This document shows, one piece after another, positions 61,939 to 64,000 of a stretch of DNA of 64,000 nt (positions are counted from its first letter, which is position 1; each line of letters begins with the position of its first letter). Both the position numbers and the translations under genes were made by a program. The stretch is from Lacrimispora sp. 210928-DFI.3.58 (GTDB lineage Bacteria > Bacillota > Clostridia > Lachnospirales > Lachnospiraceae): positions 5,503-69,502 of the forward strand of contig NZ_JAJCIC010000027.1 of the NCBI RefSeq assembly GCF_020554865.1, read 5' to 3'. The notes under the pieces are model-generated. The model had not been told where the DNA came from and searched no databases. It saw only the letters and a list, made by a program, of their open reading frames with translations.

Positions 61939-63429
61939 TTAGTTCTCCGGATAATCCTTACCAAACCAGGTAGCAATAATTCCGTAAGGTGTCTTTGGTG
62001 TCAGCTTGCATACGATCACCATGATTACAGTGGAAAGAACACTTGCCATGATGCAGGCATTCATTCCCAGCGACAGCGGAAGGATCCCTGAATCAATGAG
62101 AAGGTATAAGGCGATTCCGCTTATGATTCCTGCAATTGCACCGTATTCATTTGCTCCCTTCCAGAATAAGCCCAGGATCAGGGTGTGGGAGAATGCAACA
62201 GTCAGGCCGCCGCTAGCATAGGTGATCAGAGATGCCAGAAGCTGCGGGGGATTGCTGGCAAATGCAAAGATGATCAGGGAGATCACTACAATGCTTGCAT
62301 TATTTAACTTCTGGAGCGTCTCCGGCTTGATATCCGGCTTAAACAGGTTCTTATACAAGTCGCTTACAAATGTACCTGCAAGAGATACGGCCATGCCGCC
62401 TACAGAAGACTGAACAGCGCCGCACACGCCTGCCAGCACAAGTCCGGCCGCCCATGCAGGCATAACTGTCACAGCCAGGGTAGGAATACCCAGGTCAGCT
62501 GTTGCCAGGCTTCCCTCAGGGAACAGATATTTGATCGTAAAGCACAGGCCATTAAGACCCAGCAGCCAGATAGCAACCACCACCGTACCGATCTTAATTG
62601 CCTGGTGCAGGGTAGAGGTATCCTTGTAGGTCAGAGCCGTCATCGTTACATGAGGAAGCGTACAGGTAGTCAGTCCCCAGAGAATTGCATAGGAAAATAC
62701 CATACCAATGCCCTGTTGAGGAGTAAACCACTCTGGATTGGTTTTCAGCAGGGCCTGGATTGTTCCGGTATAGCTTAAGCCTGTGCTGCTGATACCCATA
62801 AAGAACAGAACCAATACAGAGATGGTCATAACAATACCCTGGAGCACAATGGCTGTTGCCACACCCTTGATTCCGCCTGTGATAGCAGCAATAATAACAA
62901 GGATCGTAAAAATAGCAAGTCCGATACGGTAATCCTGTCCTGTTAAAATCTGGAAGATACGTCCACCGCCAGTAATAGTAGACACTGCAAATGCACCCAG
63001 GAAGAACAGTACCACCAGGCAGCAGAGGGCACCTAACAACTTATTCTTATTGTATCTGTTCATCAAAAGCTCAACAAAGGTCTGAGAATTGGTACGTCTT
63101 GCTACAATACCAACACGCTTTCCGATCAGGCCCAGAACCATAAAGTTCGAACACATAGACCAGAAGCAGCATACCATCCAGGATGCACCGAAGGTATATG
63201 TAAATCCAGGAACACCCATAAATACACCTGCACCTGCTACGCCTGCAGAAACCATCATGGCCGTCATAAGGACGCCGCCGCTGCGGCCGCCTGTGTAGAA
63301 TTTACTGATGTAATCTCCCTTCCCTTCTTTCATTGCCTTGCGGGAATAAAGACTGTATCCTAAAAGCAGAGCTGTATACAGTGCAAAAACGATAACGATC
63401 GTGGTACGTGTACTACTTGATATCTCCAT
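61939..63429 (-). CDS. Sodium:solute symporter family protein
   Basis: The 496-residue protein has about 13 membrane segments and the SSS pattern (YTGGRSGGVLMTAMMVSAG, TGGIKGVATAIVLQG). It imports a solute with sodium; members include PanF (pantothenate) and acetate or proline carriers. A small two-helix membrane protein precedes it by 16 bases, as the YhdT/DUF997 partner does for PanF, so a pantothenate or monocarboxylate carrier is possible. Confidence 0.9.
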   Translation of the reverse strand: MEISSSTRTTIVIVFALYTALLLGYSLYSRKAMKEGKGDYISKFYTGGRSGGVLMTAMMVSAGVAGAGVFMGVPGFTYTFGASWMVCCFWSMCSNFMVLGLIGKRVGIVARRTNSQTFVELLMNRYNKNKLLGALCCLVVLFFLGAFAVSTITGGGRIFQILTGQDYRIGLAIFTILVIIAAITGGIKGVATAIVLQGIVMTISVLVLFFMGISSTGLSYTGTIQALLKTNPEWFTPQQGIGMVFSYAILWGLTTCTLPHVTMTALTYKDTSTLHQAIKIGTVVVAIWLLGLNGLCFTIKYLFPEGSLATADLGIPTLAVTVMPAWAAGLVLAGVCGAVQSSVGGMAVSLAGTFVSDLYKNLFKPDIKPETLQKLNNASIVVISLIIFAFASNPPQLLASLITYASGGLTVAFSHTLILGLFWKGANEYGAIAGIISGIALYLLIDSGILPLSLGMNACIMASVLSTVIMVIVCKLTPKTPYGIIATWFGKDYPEN

Positions 63430-63444
63430 TAATTTCTTCCCTCC

Positions 63445-63768
63445 TTATGCCTGCTTTTTGCCTTTGGATTTTAACTTGCCATGGGGTGTAATGTCCATGT
63501 CGCGGTATACGTAGCTGACTACCAGCACAACTGCAATTACCATGCCGATCAGGATGCAGATTTCCACAAATATCCAAAGAGGGAATCCCATCACAAACGC
63601 ATCAATCTTGTTTATTACAAAAAGATTCACCATCATAAGCAGAGTAAATACCCCAAATACGCCGACCGTAATCCAGAATTCCTTTGTGGTCTGGACGAAT
63701 CTCTCATCTGGTTCAATATCTGAAAAATTGTAATCCCGGCTGTTTGGATCGATTTTTTTACGTTCCAT
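63445..63768 (-). CDS. Small two-helix membrane protein, symporter partner (DUF997-like)
   Basis: The 107-residue protein has a charged N-terminus (about 1-32), two hydrophobic segments (WITVGVFGVFTLLMMVNLFVI shortened here to its core VFGVFTLLMMVNLF, and WIFVEICILIGMVIAVVLVV) and a basic tail. Size and position fit the DUF997/YhdT type that accompanies symporters. Its function is unproven; it may stabilise the transporter. Confidence 0.65.
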   Translation of the reverse strand: MERKKIDPNSRDYNFSDIEPDERFVQTTKEFWITVGVFGVFTLLMMVNLFVINKIDAFVMGFPLWIFVEICILIGMVIAVVLVVSYVYRDMDITPHGKLKSKGKKQA

Positions 63769-63866
63769 TCGTAACCTCCTAATTCAACACTCATATTTTA
63801 TTCCCTGTTATTCCCTATTCTCCCTATAGCGATGTCACCTGCAAAGTTTCTGAGCGGTACTATTTT

Positions 63867-64000
63867 CTACTTTTCAGGCAGCTTATCCATTTCCTCCATA
63901 ATGGCGGGTATCACCTTGTACAGATCCCCTACAATACCAATATCGGCGATATCAAAGATCGGCGCATTCTCGTTGGTGTTGATGGCAACGATCAGGCCGG
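63867..64000 (-). CDS. etfA: Electron transfer flavoprotein alpha subunit, C-terminal end (5' part outside window)
   Basis: The last 44 codons of a minus-strand gene enter from the right edge and end at a TAG at 63867. The translation [20 protein letters not shown] followed by [15 protein letters not shown] is the conserved FAD-binding C-terminus of EtfA. EtfA/EtfB carry electrons between dehydrogenases and the quinone or ferredoxin pool. The symporter pair follows 98 bases downstream on the same strand, suggesting one operon. Confidence 0.88.
   Translation of the reverse strand, partial: GLIVAINTNENAPIFDIADIGIVGDLYKVIPAIMEEMDKLPEK

Overview
The window looks like chromosome of an anaerobic, endospore-forming Bacillota of the Lachnospiraceae (Clostridium clostridioforme / Enterocloster-like group). 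This is inferred from pyruvate formate-lyase fermentation genes, spore genes (YyaC-type germination protease, CwlD-type amidase, a YaaH-like GH18 protein), MecA, a sigma-54/LevR-controlled PTS, strong AGGAGG ribosome sites and moderate GC. No species name can be proven from the sequence alone.

Layout. 1-6193: sensor kinase (cut by the left edge), secreted wall-binding protein, ROK kinase, membrane beta-propeller-like protein, LysM protein. 6194-7078: a repeat-rich intergenic stretch and a YyaC-like spore protein. 7241-13675: a seven-gene minus-strand PTS operon (EIIB, EIIC, class II aldolase, EIIA, short LevR-type activator, DUF1537 kinase, HPr) with a readable sigma-54 promoter; rpoN itself lies at 21082. 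13847-19628: nucleotidyltransferase, M20 peptidase and aerobic-type ribonucleotide reductase (nrdAB). 19664-19819: a compact multi-hairpin element. 20023-22819: YitT protein, rpoN, three tRNAs (Phe, Gly, Gly), then a tyrosine-recombinase remnant fused to the start of an IS1182-like transposase.

23455-36220 is the most unusual block. A minus-strand series (TAXI-TRAP binding protein, fused TRAP permease, FAD oxidoreductase, UbiD, UbiX, LpdD-like protein) diverges from a plus-strand pair (a UGSC-like two-domain protein that has lost the UGSC motif, and a near-duplicate of the FAD oxidoreductase). Two LysR regulators close the block. I read it as an uptake, redox and prenyl-FMN decarboxylation pathway for an unknown carboxylic acid.

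36228-43765: CwlD amidase, metallophosphoesterase, GH18 protein, MecA, then a Ser/Thr-kinase/ATPase fusion without a canonical start codon, a second TadZ-like ATPase and a small protein. 43966-48151: DUF1858 protein, a pyruvate formate-lyase split into a 702-residue catalytic protein and an 81-residue glycyl-radical protein, its activase, and a 2[4Fe-4S] ferredoxin. 48219-48309 is a 91-bp MITE with a target-site duplication. 48368-56843: a glutamine amidotransferase-like hydrolase, then an operon of DapA-like, CoA-disulfide-reductase-like, PPC-domain, YfcC transporter, M20 and creatinase-like M24 proteins beside a Crp/Fnr regulator. 56986-61850: ECF sigma/anti-sigma pair, and a MarR-controlled NhaC antiporter plus MalY-type C-S lyase with two clear operators. 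61939-64000: sodium:solute symporter, small membrane partner and the C-terminus of EtfA, which runs off the right edge.
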